From NCBI GenBank assembly GCA_041567315.1, contig JBFGCA010000071.1, forward strand, positions 1 through 24,525: a stretch of 24,525 nt of DNA, given 5' to 3'. Of this stretch, positions 6,912 to 15,114 are shown one piece after another (the first letter of the stretch is position 1; each line of letters starts with the position of its first letter). The notes under the pieces are model-generated. The model was not told the origin of the DNA. It was given only the letters and a program-made list of their open reading frames with translations, and did not search any database. The stretch comes from JBFGCA01 sp041567315. Its GTDB lineage: Bacteria > Acidobacteriota > Thermoanaerobaculia > Multivoradales > JAHEKO01. The translations under genes and the position numbers were made by a program.

Positions 6912-6943
6912 GTCATAAACCGTTGTTTTTCAGTCACTTGAGA

Positions 6944-6973
6944 GGGGAAGCCGGGGCCCGATCCGGACTCCCC
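6944..6973. other. Strong hairpin upstream of the EF-G-like gene
   Basis: GGGGA (6944-6948) pairs with TCCCC (6969-6973), and CCGG (6951-6954) with CCGG (6963-6966). There is a two-base internal mismatch on each side and an eight-base loop. No T-run follows on either strand: the TTGTTTTT run at 6924-6931 lies before the hairpin. It is therefore not a standard intrinsic terminator, although it could slow transcription leaving the M16 operon. It also lies where the -35 region of the next promoter should be. Confidence 0.35.
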
Positions 6974-6977
6974 AGCG

Positions 6978-6986
6978 TGTTATAGT
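6978..6986 (+). promoter_or_regulatory. Extended -10 promoter for the EF-G-like gene
   Basis: TGTTATAGT matches an extended -10 element (TGn plus TATAGT). No good -35 box is found at the right distance, which is typical for extended -10 promoters. Transcription would begin near 6993, giving a leader of about 20 bases that holds the ribosome-binding site AGGAG at 7001-7005, nine bases before the ATG at 7015. Confidence 0.5.
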
Positions 6987-7014
6987 TACGGTTTCCCGTG
7001 AGGAGAGCCAGCGC

Positions 7015-9090
7015 ATGAAGGTCGAGACCCCAGATCAGATCCGCAACCTGGCGCTCGCCGGCCACAGCGACACCGGCAAGACGACCCTGGCCAGCGCCCT
7101 GCTGTGGACCAGTGGCGTGGTCAACCGGCTCAACCGGGTCGAGGACGGCAACACCATCACCGACTTCGACGCCGAAGAGATCGAGCGCGGCATCTCGATC
7201 AACCTCGCCCCCTGCTTCGCCCCCTGGCGGCAGCACAAGATCAACCTCATCGACTGCCCCGGCTACGGCATCTTCTTCACCGAGACCCAGAGCGCGATGC
7301 GCGCCGCCGACGCCGCCCTGCTGTGCGTCAGCGCCGCCTCGGGCATCGAGGTGACGACCGAGAACGTGTGGAGCTACGCCGAGGAGATCGGGCTGCCGGT
7401 GCTCATCCACCTGACCAAGATGGACCGCGAGCGGGCCGAGCTGGGGGCCAATCTCGAGCAGCTGCGCGACAAGTTCGGCCGCGAGGTGGTGCCGGTGCAG
7501 CTGCCCATCGGCTCGGCGCAGGAGTTCACCGGCATCGTCGATCTGCTCCACGGGAAGGCCTACGGCTTCACCCGCGACGGCGACGGCACCGCGCAGCCCC
7601 AGGAGGTACCGGCCGAGCTGGCCGACGAGGTCGCCACCTGGCGGACGGCGCTGATCGAGGCGGTGGCCGAGAGCGACGACGAGCTGCTCGAGAAGTTCTT
7701 CGAACAGGGGACGCTCGACGGCGAGGAGCTGATCGCCGGGCTGCGGCGCGCGGTCGCCGGCCGCAAGCTCTACCCGCTGACCGTCAGCGCCGCCGCCCAC
7801 GGCATCGGGCCCTCGCTGCTGCTCGACTCGCTGGTCGAGGCCGCCCCCTCGCCGACCAGCCGCCCGGTCTTTCCGGCCACCAACGTCGGTGGCGACGAGG
7901 CGCCGGTCGACTGCGATCCCTCGGGCCCGGCCGCCGCCCTGGTGTTCAAGACCCTGAGCGACCCCTTCACCGGCAAGGTGTCGCTGCTGCGGGTGGTCAG
8001 CGGCACGGTCTCGAGCGACGCCCCGCTGTGGAACACCCGCGAGGAAAAAGAGGAGCGGATCGGGCACCTGATGGCGATGCAGGGCAAGCAGGGGACCCCG
8101 GTCGACCGTCTGGTCACCGGCGACGTCGGCGGCGTCGCCAAGCACAAGACCGCCCACACCGGCGACACGCTGTGCGACAAGTCGCGCCCGGTGCGGCTCG
8201 GCTGGGTGCCGCCCAGGGAGCCGGCAATGTCGTTCGCCATCGAGCCCAAGTCGAAGGGCGACGAGGAGAAGATCGGCGAGGCGCTGTCACGGTTGCTGGA
8301 GGAGGACCTCACCCTGCAGGCGCGCCGCGACGAGGAGACCGGCGAGTTCCTGCTGTCGGGGACCGGCCAGCTCCACGTCGAGATCGCCGTCGCCAAGCTC
8401 AAGAAGCGCTTCCAGGTGGAGGTGATCCTCCACCCGCCCAAGGTGCCCTACCGCGAGACCATCCGCCGGCCCGCCGAGGGCCACGGCCGGCACAAGAAGC
8501 AGACCGGCGGGCGCGGGCAGTTCGCCGACTGCAGGATCAAGATCGAGCCGCTCACCGACGGCGAGGACTTCGACTTCGTCGACGAGATCTTCGGGGGCTC
8601 GATCCCCCAGCAGTACCGGCCGGCGGTCGAGAAGGGGATCCAGGAGGCGCGCCGGCGGGGCTTCCTGGCGGGCTATCCGGTGGTGGGCTTCCGGGTGCGG
8701 CTGCTCGACGGCCAGCACCACGACGTGGACTCGTCCGAGATGGCGTTCAAGATCGCCGGCTCGCTGGCCTTCAAGGACGCCATGGCCAAGGCCGGCGCCA
8801 CCCTGCTCGAACCCATCATGAAGGTCGAGATCACCACCACCGACGAGTTCATGGGCGACATCATGAGCGACCTCTCTTCACGCCGCGGCCGCCCCCAGGG
8901 CATGGAGAGCCAGAACGGCTCCCAGCGGGTCGACGCCCTGGTGCCGATGGCCGAGATGCTGTCCTACGCGCCGGCCCTGCGCTCCATCACCCAGGGGCGC
9001 TCCAGCTTCCACATGGAGATGTCGCACTACGAGGAAGTGCCGAAGCAGATCCAGGAGAAGATCATCGCCGCCGCCAAAGAGGAGGAGTAG
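7015..9090 (+). CDS. EF-G-like translational GTPase (EF-G2 type)
   Basis: A 691-residue five-domain EF-G relative. G1 is GHSDTGKT (16-23), switch I ends in RGISI (58-62) instead of RGITI, G3 is DCPGY (80-84) instead of DTPGH, and G4 is TKMD (134-137) instead of NKMD. Domain IV keeps the HKKQTGGRGQ loop, and the C-terminus (LRSITQGRSSFHMEMSHYEEVP) is typical of EF-G domain V. The EDGNT and RGISI signatures fit the EF-G2 paralogue group rather than the housekeeping fusA, which normally sits just before tuf and would lie beyond the right end of the window. The role is therefore not certain; ribosome translocation or recycling under special conditions is inference. It has its own predicted promoter and converges on rplQ. 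Confidence 0.9.
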   Translation: MKVETPDQIRNLALAGHSDTGKTTLASALLWTSGVVNRLNRVEDGNTITDFDAEEIERGISINLAPCFAPWRQHKINLIDCPGYGIFFTETQSAMRAADAALLCVSAASGIEVTTENVWSYAEEIGLPVLIHLTKMDRERAELGANLEQLRDKFGREVVPVQLPIGSAQEFTGIVDLLHGKAYGFTRDGDGTAQPQEVPAELADEVATWRTALIEAVAESDDELLEKFFEQGTLDGEELIAGLRRAVAGRKLYPLTVSAAAHGIGPSLLLDSLVEAAPSPTSRPVFPATNVGGDEAPVDCDPSGPAAALVFKTLSDPFTGKVSLLRVVSGTVSSDAPLWNTREEKEERIGHLMAMQGKQGTPVDRLVTGDVGGVAKHKTAHTGDTLCDKSRPVRLGWVPPREPAMSFAIEPKSKGDEEKIGEALSRLLEEDLTLQARRDEETGEFLLSGTGQLHVEIAVAKLKKRFQVEVILHPPKVPYRETIRRPAEGHGRHKKQTGGRGQFADCRIKIEPLTDGEDFDFVDEIFGGSIPQQYRPAVEKGIQEARRRGFLAGYPVVGFRVRLLDGQHHDVDSSEMAFKIAGSLAFKDAMAKAGATLLEPIMKVEITTTDEFMGDIMSDLSSRRGRPQGMESQNGSQRVDALVPMAEMLSYAPALRSITQGRSSFHMEMSHYEEVPKQIQEKIIAAAKEEE

Positions 9091-9113
9091 CCCCGGCGGC
9101 AGCCGACGTGGGG
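9091..9113. terminator. Weak hairpin between convergent genes
   Basis: The 25 bases between the EF-G-like stop and the rplQ stop can fold: CCCC (9091-9094) with GGGG (9110-9113), and GGC (9095-9097) with GCC (9102-9104), with a five-base bulge. There is no T-run on either strand. It may serve as a shared end for both transcripts, but the support is weak. Confidence 0.25.
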
Positions 9114-9115
9114 AC

Positions 9116-9475
9116 CTACTCCCGGTCGACGAACTCGAGGATCGCCATCTGGGCGCCGTCGCCCTGGCGCGGGGGCAGGCGGACGATCCGCAGGTAGCCA
9201 CCCGGCCGCTCCTTGAAGCGCGGGCCGATCTCCTCGAACAGCTTCTTGACCAGGTCGCGCCGCTCCAGCCAGCGCCCCACCTGCCGGCGGGCGTGCACCG
9301 AATCCTGCCGGCTGCGGGTGACCACGCGCTCGGCGATCGGCCGCAGCTCCTTGGCCTTGGCCAGGGTGGTGCGGATACGGCCGTGGGTCACCAGCGAAGC
9401 CAGCTGATTGCGGAACAGCGCCTGCCGGTGGGCGGTGGTGCGGCCGAGCTTGCGGCCGCTGACGTTGTGACGCAT
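9116..9475 (-). CDS. rplQ: 50S ribosomal protein L17
   Basis: 119 residues (127 in E. coli). The N-terminus MRHNVSGRKLGRTTAHRQALFRN and the block TTLAKAKELRPIAE are diagnostic of bL17, which lies near the peptide exit tunnel on the large subunit. It is the last gene of the superoperon, following rpoA by 13 bases, the usual end of the alpha operon. The start is ATG. It ends facing the EF-G-like gene. Confidence 0.97.
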   Translation of the reverse strand: MRHNVSGRKLGRTTAHRQALFRNQLASLVTHGRIRTTLAKAKELRPIAERVVTRSRQDSVHARRQVGRWLERRDLVKKLFEEIGPRFKERPGGYLRIVRLPPRQGDGAQMAILEFVDRE

Positions 9476-9488
9476 CTCTCGTCGCCCC

Positions 9489-10481
9489 CTAGGCGCTGAC
9501 CGCCATGCCGCCGGCGCTGGCGGCGCTGGCCGGCACGTCCATGCCCAGCCTCAGCCCGAGACCGCCCAGCGCCTCCTGCACCTCCTCGAGCGACTTGCGG
9601 CCGAAGTTCTTGGTCTCCAGCATCTCCTTCTCGCTCTTGCGCACCAGGTCGCGGAGGGTGTGGATGTTGGCGTTCTTGAGGCAGTTGGCCGAGCGCACCG
9701 AGAGGTCCAGCTCGTCGATCGAGCGGGCGAGCACCGAGTCGATCCCCGACAGCTCCTCGCTCTCGGCGCTCGACTCCTCGAGCAGCGTCCGCTCGGACTC
9801 GATGAAGATCGTCAGATGGTCCTTGAGCAGGGTGGCGGCCAGCGACAGCGACTCCTCGGGCGACAGCGTCCCGTTGGTGGTGACCTCGAGGATCAGCTTC
9901 TCGTAGTCGGTGGCGCGACCCACCCGGGCCGCCTCCACCTTGTAGTTGACGCGCTTGATCGGCGAGTGCACCGAGTCGACGGGGATCCAGCCGATGCCCA
10001 GGCTCTCGTCGAAGTTGCGCTCGGCGCTGACGTAGCCGCGCCCCGGCGCCACCCTCAGCTGGAGCTTGAGCCGTCCCTCTTCGTTGACGGTCGCCAGGTG
10101 GACGTCCGGATCGCAGATCTCGACCTGGGAGTCGCCCTCGAGCTGCCCGGCGGTGACCGCGCCCGGCCCCGACACGTCGAGGTTGAGGAACTTGGGCTCC
10201 TCGGAGTGCAGCCGGATCGGGATGTCCTTGAGGTTGAGGATGATGTCGGTCATGTCCTCGACCACTCCGGGGATCGAGGAAAACTCGTGGAGGATGCCCT
10301 CGACCTGTACCGCGGTGATCGCCGCACCCTCGATCGAGGACAGCAGGCAGCGCCGCAGGGCGTTGCCGACGGTGGTGGCGAAGCCGCGCTCGAAAGGCTG
10401 GGCGGAGAAACGACCGAAGGTCGGCGACAGCTCGCCGTCGACTTCGATTCTCTTGGGACGCTGAAATCCCTTCCAAAGCAT
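9489..10481 (-). CDS. rpoA: RNA polymerase subunit alpha
   Basis: 330 residues, matching the usual length. The N-terminal domain, which drives alpha dimerisation and assembly with beta and beta', shows FERGFATTVGNALRRCLLSS (32-51). The C-terminal domain, which contacts UP elements and activators, follows an acidic linker (EESSAESEELSG) and reads IDELDLSVRSANCLKNANI, including the conserved arginine of the DNA-contacting SVRSANCLK segment. A short Ala/Gly tail ends the protein. The ATG is preceded by AAGGAGT at good spacing. It sits between rpsD and rplQ as in most bacteria. Confidence 0.98.
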   Translation of the reverse strand: MLWKGFQRPKRIEVDGELSPTFGRFSAQPFERGFATTVGNALRRCLLSSIEGAAITAVQVEGILHEFSSIPGVVEDMTDIILNLKDIPIRLHSEEPKFLNLDVSGPGAVTAGQLEGDSQVEICDPDVHLATVNEEGRLKLQLRVAPGRGYVSAERNFDESLGIGWIPVDSVHSPIKRVNYKVEAARVGRATDYEKLILEVTTNGTLSPEESLSLAATLLKDHLTIFIESERTLLEESSAESEELSGIDSVLARSIDELDLSVRSANCLKNANIHTLRDLVRKSEKEMLETKNFGRKSLEEVQEALGGLGLRLGMDVPASAASAGGMAVSA

Positions 10482-10518
10482 CAGAAAGACTCCTTCTGGC
10501 CGCCGGCGCCGACAGGCG

Positions 10519-11148
10519 TCAACGGCTGTACAGCTCGACGATCAGCTGCTCTTCGATGGGGACCTTGATGTCCTCACGGGTCGGCAGGGCCAACACCTTG
10601 CCGCCGAAGTTCTCGACGTCGAGTTCCAACCAGTTGGGAATACCTCGCCCGCGTGCGGTCTCGACGCTGGCGCGGATGAATGCGTTCTTGCGGCTCGACT
10701 CCTTGATGGCGATCTGCTGCCCCACCTTGGTCTGGTAGGACGGGATGGTGGTCTTGCGGCCGTCCACCTGGATGTGCCCGTGGCGCACCAGCTGCCGGGC
10801 CTGGGCCCGCGACGAGGCGAACCCCAGGTTGTAGACCACGTTGTCGAGGCGGCGCTCGAGGGCGACCATCAGGTTCTCACCGGTCACCCCCCGCTGACGC
10901 TCGGCGTTGCGGAAGTAGGTGCGGAACTGCCGCTCTAGCACGCCGTACATCCGCTTGACGCGCTGCTTCTCGCGCAGCTGCGGACCGTAGCCCAGGCTGC
11001 GCCGGCCACGCCGCTGGCCGTGCTGCCCCGGGGGATAGCCGCGGCGCTCGATGGCGCACTTCTCCTTGAAGCAGCGATCTCCCTTGAGGAACAGTTTCAT
11101 CCGCTCCCGGCGGCAGAGCCGGCAGACGGGTCCGGTGTAGCGTGCCAC
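10519..11148 (-). CDS. rpsD: 30S ribosomal protein S4 (zinc-binding form)
   Basis: 209 residues (206 in E. coli). uS4 is a primary 16S rRNA binder and nucleates assembly of the 30S body. The zinc site is intact: Cys9, Cys12, Cys26 and Cys31 (CRLC...CFKEKC). An S4 RNA-binding domain follows (LERRLDNVVYNLGFASSRAQARQLVRHGHI). The start is GTG, supported by AAGGAG eight to nine bases upstream. In E. coli S4 represses its operon; no leader structure was identified here. Confidence 0.98.
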   Translation of the reverse strand: MARYTGPVCRLCRRERMKLFLKGDRCFKEKCAIERRGYPPGQHGQRRGRRSLGYGPQLREKQRVKRMYGVLERQFRTYFRNAERQRGVTGENLMVALERRLDNVVYNLGFASSRAQARQLVRHGHIQVDGRKTTIPSYQTKVGQQIAIKESSRKNAFIRASVETARGRGIPNWLELDVENFGGKVLALPTREDIKVPIEEQLIVELYSR

Positions 11149-11199
11149 TTCTGATCTCCTTCTGAGCGCTCGATCCTGGGTCGGGTGGACGGCGGCGGG

Positions 11200-11598
11200 T
11201 CAGACCCGGCGCCGCTTGCGGGGCCGGCAGCCGTTGTGGGGAATGGGGGTCACGTCGCGAATCGACTTCACCGACAGACCGCTCGAGGACAGTGCCCGGA
11301 TCGCCGACTCACGGCCGCTGCCCGGGCCCTTGACCTGGACGTCGACGGTGCGCATGCCCGCGTCCCGGGCCCCCTGGGCGGCGTTCTGACCGGCCACCTG
11401 GGCGGCGAAGGGGGTGCCCTTCCGCGAGCCCTTGAAGCCGATGCGGCCGGCCGAGGACCAGCTGACGACGTTGCCGTCGGGGTCGGAGATGGTGATCAGC
11501 GTGTTGTTGAAGGAGGCCTGGATGTGCGCCACGCCGTGGGGCACCACCCGCTTCTCCCTCTTCTTGCTGCTCTTCTTGCCTGCGCGTTGTTTGGCCAT
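11200..11598 (-). CDS. rpsK: 30S ribosomal protein S11
   Basis: 132 residues (129 in E. coli). uS11 sits on the 30S platform near the mRNA exit. Diagnostic segments are HIQASFNNTLITISD, WSSAGRIGFKGSRKGTPFAAQ and the C-terminal TPIPHNGCRPRKRRRV. The first 17 residues are Lys/Arg-rich. The start is ATG with AGGA a few bases before it. It stands between rpsM and rpsD, the standard order. Confidence 0.98.
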   Translation of the reverse strand: MAKQRAGKKSSKKREKRVVPHGVAHIQASFNNTLITISDPDGNVVSWSSAGRIGFKGSRKGTPFAAQVAGQNAAQGARDAGMRTVDVQVKGPGSGRESAIRALSSSGLSVKSIRDVTPIPHNGCRPRKRRRV

Positions 11599-11620
11599 GA
11601 CGTTCCTAACCGTTCGTTGC

Positions 11621-12001
11621 CTACTTCTTGACTTTCTTCTTGCCGGCCACGGCGCCGCGGCGCGGGCCCTTGCGGGTGCGGGCGTTGGTGTGGGTGCGCT
11701 GGCCGCGCGCCGGCAGGCTGCGGCGGTGCCGCACCCCGCGATAGCTGCCGATCTCGATCAGCCGCCGGATGTTCTGCCCCACCTCCTTGCGGAGGTCGCC
11801 CTCGACCCGCGCGTCGTCCTGGATGACCTGGCGGATCTCGCGGGCCTCGTCCTCGGTGAGGTCCTTCACCTTGGTGGTGGGCGACACCCCGGTCTTGGCG
11901 AGAATCTCGCGCGCTTGGGTGCGGCCGATGCCGTAGATGTAGGTCAGCCCGATCCAGACCTGCTTCTTCTGGGGCAGGTCGACCCCTGCGATTCTTGCCA
12001 T
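11621..12001 (-). CDS. rpsM: 30S ribosomal protein S13
   Basis: 126 residues (118 in E. coli). uS13 lies in the 30S head and contacts the P-site tRNA and the 50S subunit. It opens with MARIAGVDLPQKKQVWIGLTYIYGIG and ends with GQRTHTNARTRKGPRRG plus a Lys-rich tail that adds most of the extra length. The start ATG is four bases past the rpmJ stop. Confidence 0.98.
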   Translation of the reverse strand: MARIAGVDLPQKKQVWIGLTYIYGIGRTQAREILAKTGVSPTTKVKDLTEDEAREIRQVIQDDARVEGDLRKEVGQNIRRLIEIGSYRGVRHRRSLPARGQRTHTNARTRKGPRRGAVAGKKKVKK

Positions 12002-12005
12002 CGAA

Positions 12006-12119
12006 TTACCCCTGCCGCTGCTTGTGTTTGGGGTTGGTGCAGATCACCCGCACCACGCCGTGGCGGCGCACGATCTTGCACTTGGAACAGATCCTCTTGA
12101 CGGATGCGCGGACTTTCAT
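12006..12119 (-). CDS. rpmJ: 50S ribosomal protein L36 (zinc-binding form)
   Basis: 37 residues, the normal size for bL36. The protein starts MKVRASVKRICSKC and ends CTNPKHKQRQG. The zinc ligands Cys11, Cys14, Cys27 and His32 are all present, so this is the C+ form. AGAGGTGA precedes the ATG. It lies between infA and rpsM, its usual place in many phyla. L36 helps organise 23S rRNA beneath the factor-binding region. Confidence 0.97.
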   Translation of the reverse strand: MKVRASVKRICSKCKIVRRHGVVRVICTNPKHKQRQG

Positions 12120-12172
12120 CGCTTCACCTCTGGGGCCTTACGTATCGCAAACGGGGAGGTCGCCGGGGCGGT

Positions 12173-12391
12173 TCAGCGGAGCCGGTAGACGATGCGGCCA
12201 CGGTCCAGGTCGTAGGGCGACAGCTCCACCCGCACCCGGTCCCCCGGCAGAATACGGATGAAGTGCTTACGCATCTTGCCCGAGACGTGGGCCAGCACCC
12301 GATGCCCGTTCTCGAGCTCCACCCGGAACATGGCGTTGGGCAGCGGCTCCACCACCACGGCCTCGACTTCGATCGCTTCTTCCTTGGCCAA
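12173..12391 (-). CDS. infA: Translation initiation factor IF-1
   Basis: 72 residues, exactly the usual length, forming one S1-type OB fold that binds the 30S A site during initiation. The sequence AKEEAIEVEAVVVEPLPNAM and VLAHVSGKMRKHFIRILPGD leaves no doubt. The start codon is TTG at 12391-12389. The next in-frame upstream codons do not encode family sequence, and AGGAAGG lies directly upstream. It follows map by 26 bases, in the adk-map-infA-rpmJ order common outside Proteobacteria. Confidence 0.96.
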   Translation of the reverse strand: MAKEEAIEVEAVVVEPLPNAMFRVELENGHRVLAHVSGKMRKHFIRILPGDRVRVELSPYDLDRGRIVYRLR

Positions 12392-12417
12392 ATCCTTCCT
12401 CTGGGTCCGCCCCTGTT

Positions 12418-13167
12418 CTAGGCCGCCACCCGGCCCAACACCTGCGGGCCCTGGCGGGTGACCGCCACCGAAAACTCGAAATGGGCCGACAGCTTGCCGT
12501 CGGCGGTGCGGGCGGTCCAGCCGTCGGGGTCCACCTTGACGTCGTGGCCGCCGGCGTTGACCATCGGCTCGATCGCCAGCACCAGCCCAGGCTCCAGCCG
12601 CGGGCCCTTGCCCGGCTCGCCGAAGTTGGGCACCTGCGGGTCCTCGTGCAGCGAGGTGCCGATCCCGTGACCGACGAACTCGCGCACCACCGAAAAGCCA
12701 TGACTTTCGACGTGCTGCTGGACGGCGTGCCCGATGTCCGAAAGCCGGGCGCCCGGCCGGGTGCGGTCGACCGCCAGCTCGAGGGCGCGGCGGGTCACCG
12801 CCAGCAGCCGCTCGGCCTCCTCGTCCACCCGCCCCACCGCGAAGGTGCGGGCGGCGTCCCCGTAGTAGCCCTTGTAGAGCACCCCGCAGTCGACGCCGAC
12901 GATGTCGCCTTCGCCAAGCGGGGTGTCGTCGGGGATGCCGTGCACGATGACGTCGTTGATCGAGGTGCACAGGGTCGCCGGGTAGCCCCGGTAGTCGAGA
13001 AAGGCCGGCACTCCGCCGTGCTCGCGGATCGTCCGCTCCGCAAAGCGATCCAGCTCGCGGGTCGTCATCCCGGGCACCAGGCGCTCGGCGATGCCGTCCA
13101 GCACCCGGTGGACGATCCGGTTGGCCTCGTCCATCAAGGCGATCTCGCCGTCGGTCTTCAGCACCAT
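12418..13167 (-). CDS. map: Methionine aminopeptidase, type I
   Basis: 249 residues (264 in E. coli). Removes the initiator methionine from new proteins whose second residue is small. All five metal ligands are present: Asp93, Asp104, His167, Glu200 and Glu231. His76 and His174 of the substrate pocket are also in place. Spacing equals that of E. coli Map with a constant three- or four-residue offset. There is no N-terminal SH3-binding zinc extension, so it is the short type Ia form. The ATG overlaps the end of adk by ten bases, so the two are probably translated in coupling. Confidence 0.97.
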   Translation of the reverse strand: MVLKTDGEIALMDEANRIVHRVLDGIAERLVPGMTTRELDRFAERTIREHGGVPAFLDYRGYPATLCTSINDVIVHGIPDDTPLGEGDIVGVDCGVLYKGYYGDAARTFAVGRVDEEAERLLAVTRRALELAVDRTRPGARLSDIGHAVQQHVESHGFSVVREFVGHGIGTSLHEDPQVPNFGEPGKGPRLEPGLVLAIEPMVNAGGHDVKVDPDGWTARTADGKLSAHFEFSVAVTRQGPQVLGRVAA

Positions 13168-13748
13168 CCGTTACCTTCCGCCAGGGCCTGCCGCACGCTC
13201 GCCGCCACCGCCTCGACCGGCTGGTGCCCGTCGACCTCGCGGAGCAGCCCCTGCTCGCGATAATACTCGACCAGCGGCGCGGTCCGGCGGCGGTAGACCT
13301 CGAGACGGCGGCGGACCACCTTCTCGTCGTCGTCGGCCCGCTTGCGGCCCAGCGCCCGGGCGATCAGCTCGGCCTCGGGCACCGCCAGCCGCACCACCGC
13401 GTCCAGGCACCGCGATCTGCGACCCAGGATGGCCTCCAGGTCGTCGGCCTGGACCCGGGTGCGCGGATAGCCGTCGAGGATGAAGCCGCGGGCGGCGTCC
13501 GGCTGCTGCAAGCGCTCCTCCACCACCCGCGCCATGGTCCGATCGTCGACCAGCTCGCCGGCGGCCAGCAGCCGCTCCACCTGCCCGCCGAGCGGGCTGC
13601 TGTCGGCCACCGCCTGCCGCAGCATGTCGCCGGTCGACACCGCCGGCACCCCCAGCTCTCCGGCCAGCAGCGCGGCCTGGGTGCCCTTGCCGGAGCCCGG
13701 GGCGCCGAGCAGCACCACGCAGGAGGGTCGCTCAGCCGCGGCGCCCAC
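13158..13748 (-). CDS. adk: Adenylate kinase, short-lid form
   Basis: 196 residues (214 in E. coli). Catalyses ATP + AMP = 2 ADP. The P-loop GAPGSGKGT is at 15-23, the AMP-binding region includes STGDMLRQAV and GFILDGYPRT (88-97), and the lid segment is only GRKRADDDEKVVRRRLEVY (134-152). It therefore lacks the long lid of the E. coli enzyme and any zinc cysteines. The start is taken as the GTG at 13748, with GGGAGGA just upstream inside the secY end. The protein begins 17 bases before the secY stop and is followed by an overlapping map gene. Placement after secY is normal for this operon. Confidence 0.95.
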   Translation of the reverse strand: MGAAAERPSCVVLLGAPGSGKGTQAALLAGELGVPAVSTGDMLRQAVADSSPLGGQVERLLAAGELVDDRTMARVVEERLQQPDAARGFILDGYPRTRVQADDLEAILGRRSRCLDAVVRLAVPEAELIARALGRKRADDDEKVVRRRLEVYRRRTAPLVEYYREQGLLREVDGHQPVEAVAASVRQALAEGNGWC

Positions 13749-15114
13749 GGATCCTCCCGCGCTTCATGAAGCCTTCGTAGTTGCGCATCACCAGCTGGCT
13801 CTCGACCTGCTGGACGGTGTCCATCGCCACCCCGACCACGATCAGCAGCGAGGTGCCGCCGAAATAGAAGTTGATCCCCATCCCCTGGGTGAACCAGGAG
13901 GGCAGGAAGGCGTCCAGCGTGCCGCCGATCACCGGCAGCCCCTGGACCTTCATGCCGCTGAGCAGGAACTCGGGCAGGATCGAGACCGACGCCAGGTAGA
14001 CGGCGCCCACCAGGGTCAGCCGGGTGAGGATGCGGTCGATGTACTCCGAGGTCCGTTTGCCCGAGCGGATGCCGGGGATGAAGCCGCCGTACTTGCGCAG
14101 GTTCTCGGCGGTGTCCGCCGGGTTGAAGATGATCGATACGTAGAAGTAGCAGAAGAAGATGATCGCCACCGAGTAGAGCAGGTAGTAGATCGGCTGGCCC
14201 CACGAGATGTAGCCGGCCAGGGTCTGCAGCCACTCGTTCTGGAACATGCCGGCGATAGTGGTGGGGATCATCACCACCGAGCTGGCGAAGATCACCGGGA
14301 TGACGCCGCCGGTGTTGACCCGCAGCGGGAGATAGGTGTTCTGGCCACCGTAGATCCGGCGCCCCACCACCCGCTTGGCGTACTGCACCGGGATGCGGCG
14401 CTGGGCGCGCTCCATGTAGACGATGAAGGCCACCACCGCGACCATGAAGAGCACCAGGAACACCAGCTTGAGGATCGACATGCTGCCGCTCTGCAGGCTG
14501 GAGAAGGTGTCGAAGATGGCGCCCGGCAGCCCGACCACGATGCCGGCGAAGATGATCAGCGAGATACCGTTGCCGACCCCGCGCTCGGTGATCTGCTCGC
14601 CCAGCCACATGACGAAGGCGCAGCCGGTGGTCAAGGTCAGCACCGTCATCAGCCGGAAACCCCAGCCGGGGTTGGGCACCAGGCCGGCGCCGCCCGGGGT
14701 CGACATCTTCTCCAGCCACACCGAGATGCCGGTCGACTGGATGATCGAGATGCCCATCGTCAGGTAGCGGGTGTACTGGGTGATCTTGCGCCGCCCCAGC
14801 TCGCCCTCCTTGGACAGCTTCTCCAGGTAGGGCCAGACCACAGTCAGCAGCTGGAGGATGATCGAGGCGGTGATGTAGGGCATGATGCCGAGCGCGAACA
14901 CCGCCACCCGCTCCAGGCTGCCGCCGGTGAAGGTGTTGACGAACCCCAGCAGCGTGCCCTGCATCGCCTGCATGAACTCCACCAGCGCCTGCGGATCGAT
15001 CCCCGGAGTCGGGATGTTGCATCCCACCCGGTAGACGGTCAGCAGGCCGAACGTGAAGTACAGCCGCCTCCGCAGGTCGGGAATGGCGAAGATGTTGCGA
15101 AAACTCTCGATCAC
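13732..15114 (-). CDS. secY: Protein translocase subunit SecY
   Basis: 460 residues (443 in E. coli), the channel-forming subunit of the inner-membrane Sec translocon. The hydrophobic segments fit the ten transmembrane helices of the family. Diagnostic pieces include IPTPGID near the start, GIMPYITASIILQLL, the ITERGVGNGISL block and RRIYGGQNTYLPLRVNTGGVIPVIFASS. The start is GTG (15114-15112), overlapping the rplO stop by four bases (GTGA). The C-terminal codons MKRGRIRGRRG also carry the ribosome-binding site of adk. Confidence 0.98.
   Translation of the reverse strand: MIESFRNIFAIPDLRRRLYFTFGLLTVYRVGCNIPTPGIDPQALVEFMQAMQGTLLGFVNTFTGGSLERVAVFALGIMPYITASIILQLLTVVWPYLEKLSKEGELGRRKITQYTRYLTMGISIIQSTGISVWLEKMSTPGGAGLVPNPGWGFRLMTVLTLTTGCAFVMWLGEQITERGVGNGISLIIFAGIVVGLPGAIFDTFSSLQSGSMSILKLVFLVLFMVAVVAFIVYMERAQRRIPVQYAKRVVGRRIYGGQNTYLPLRVNTGGVIPVIFASSVVMIPTTIAGMFQNEWLQTLAGYISWGQPIYYLLYSVAIIFFCYFYVSIIFNPADTAENLRKYGGFIPGIRSGKRTSEYIDRILTRLTLVGAVYLASVSILPEFLLSGMKVQGLPVIGGTLDAFLPSWFTQGMGINFYFGGTSLLIVVGVAMDTVQQVESQLVMRNYEGFMKRGRIRGRRG

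Noticed and set aside
6924..6931. T-rich run TTGTTTTT as the end of an intrinsic terminator of the M16 operon
   Set aside because: No stable stem precedes it on the plus strand; the only strong hairpin lies after it.
7104..9197. A 697-codon frame overlapping the EF-G-like gene in another frame
   Set aside because: Arg/Gly/Ala-rich shadow of the EF-G-like reading frame with no family features.
12392..12970. An upstream extension of the infA frame by 193 codons
   Set aside because: It runs over map. IF-1 has its family length from the TTG at 12391 with a ribosome-binding site directly before it.
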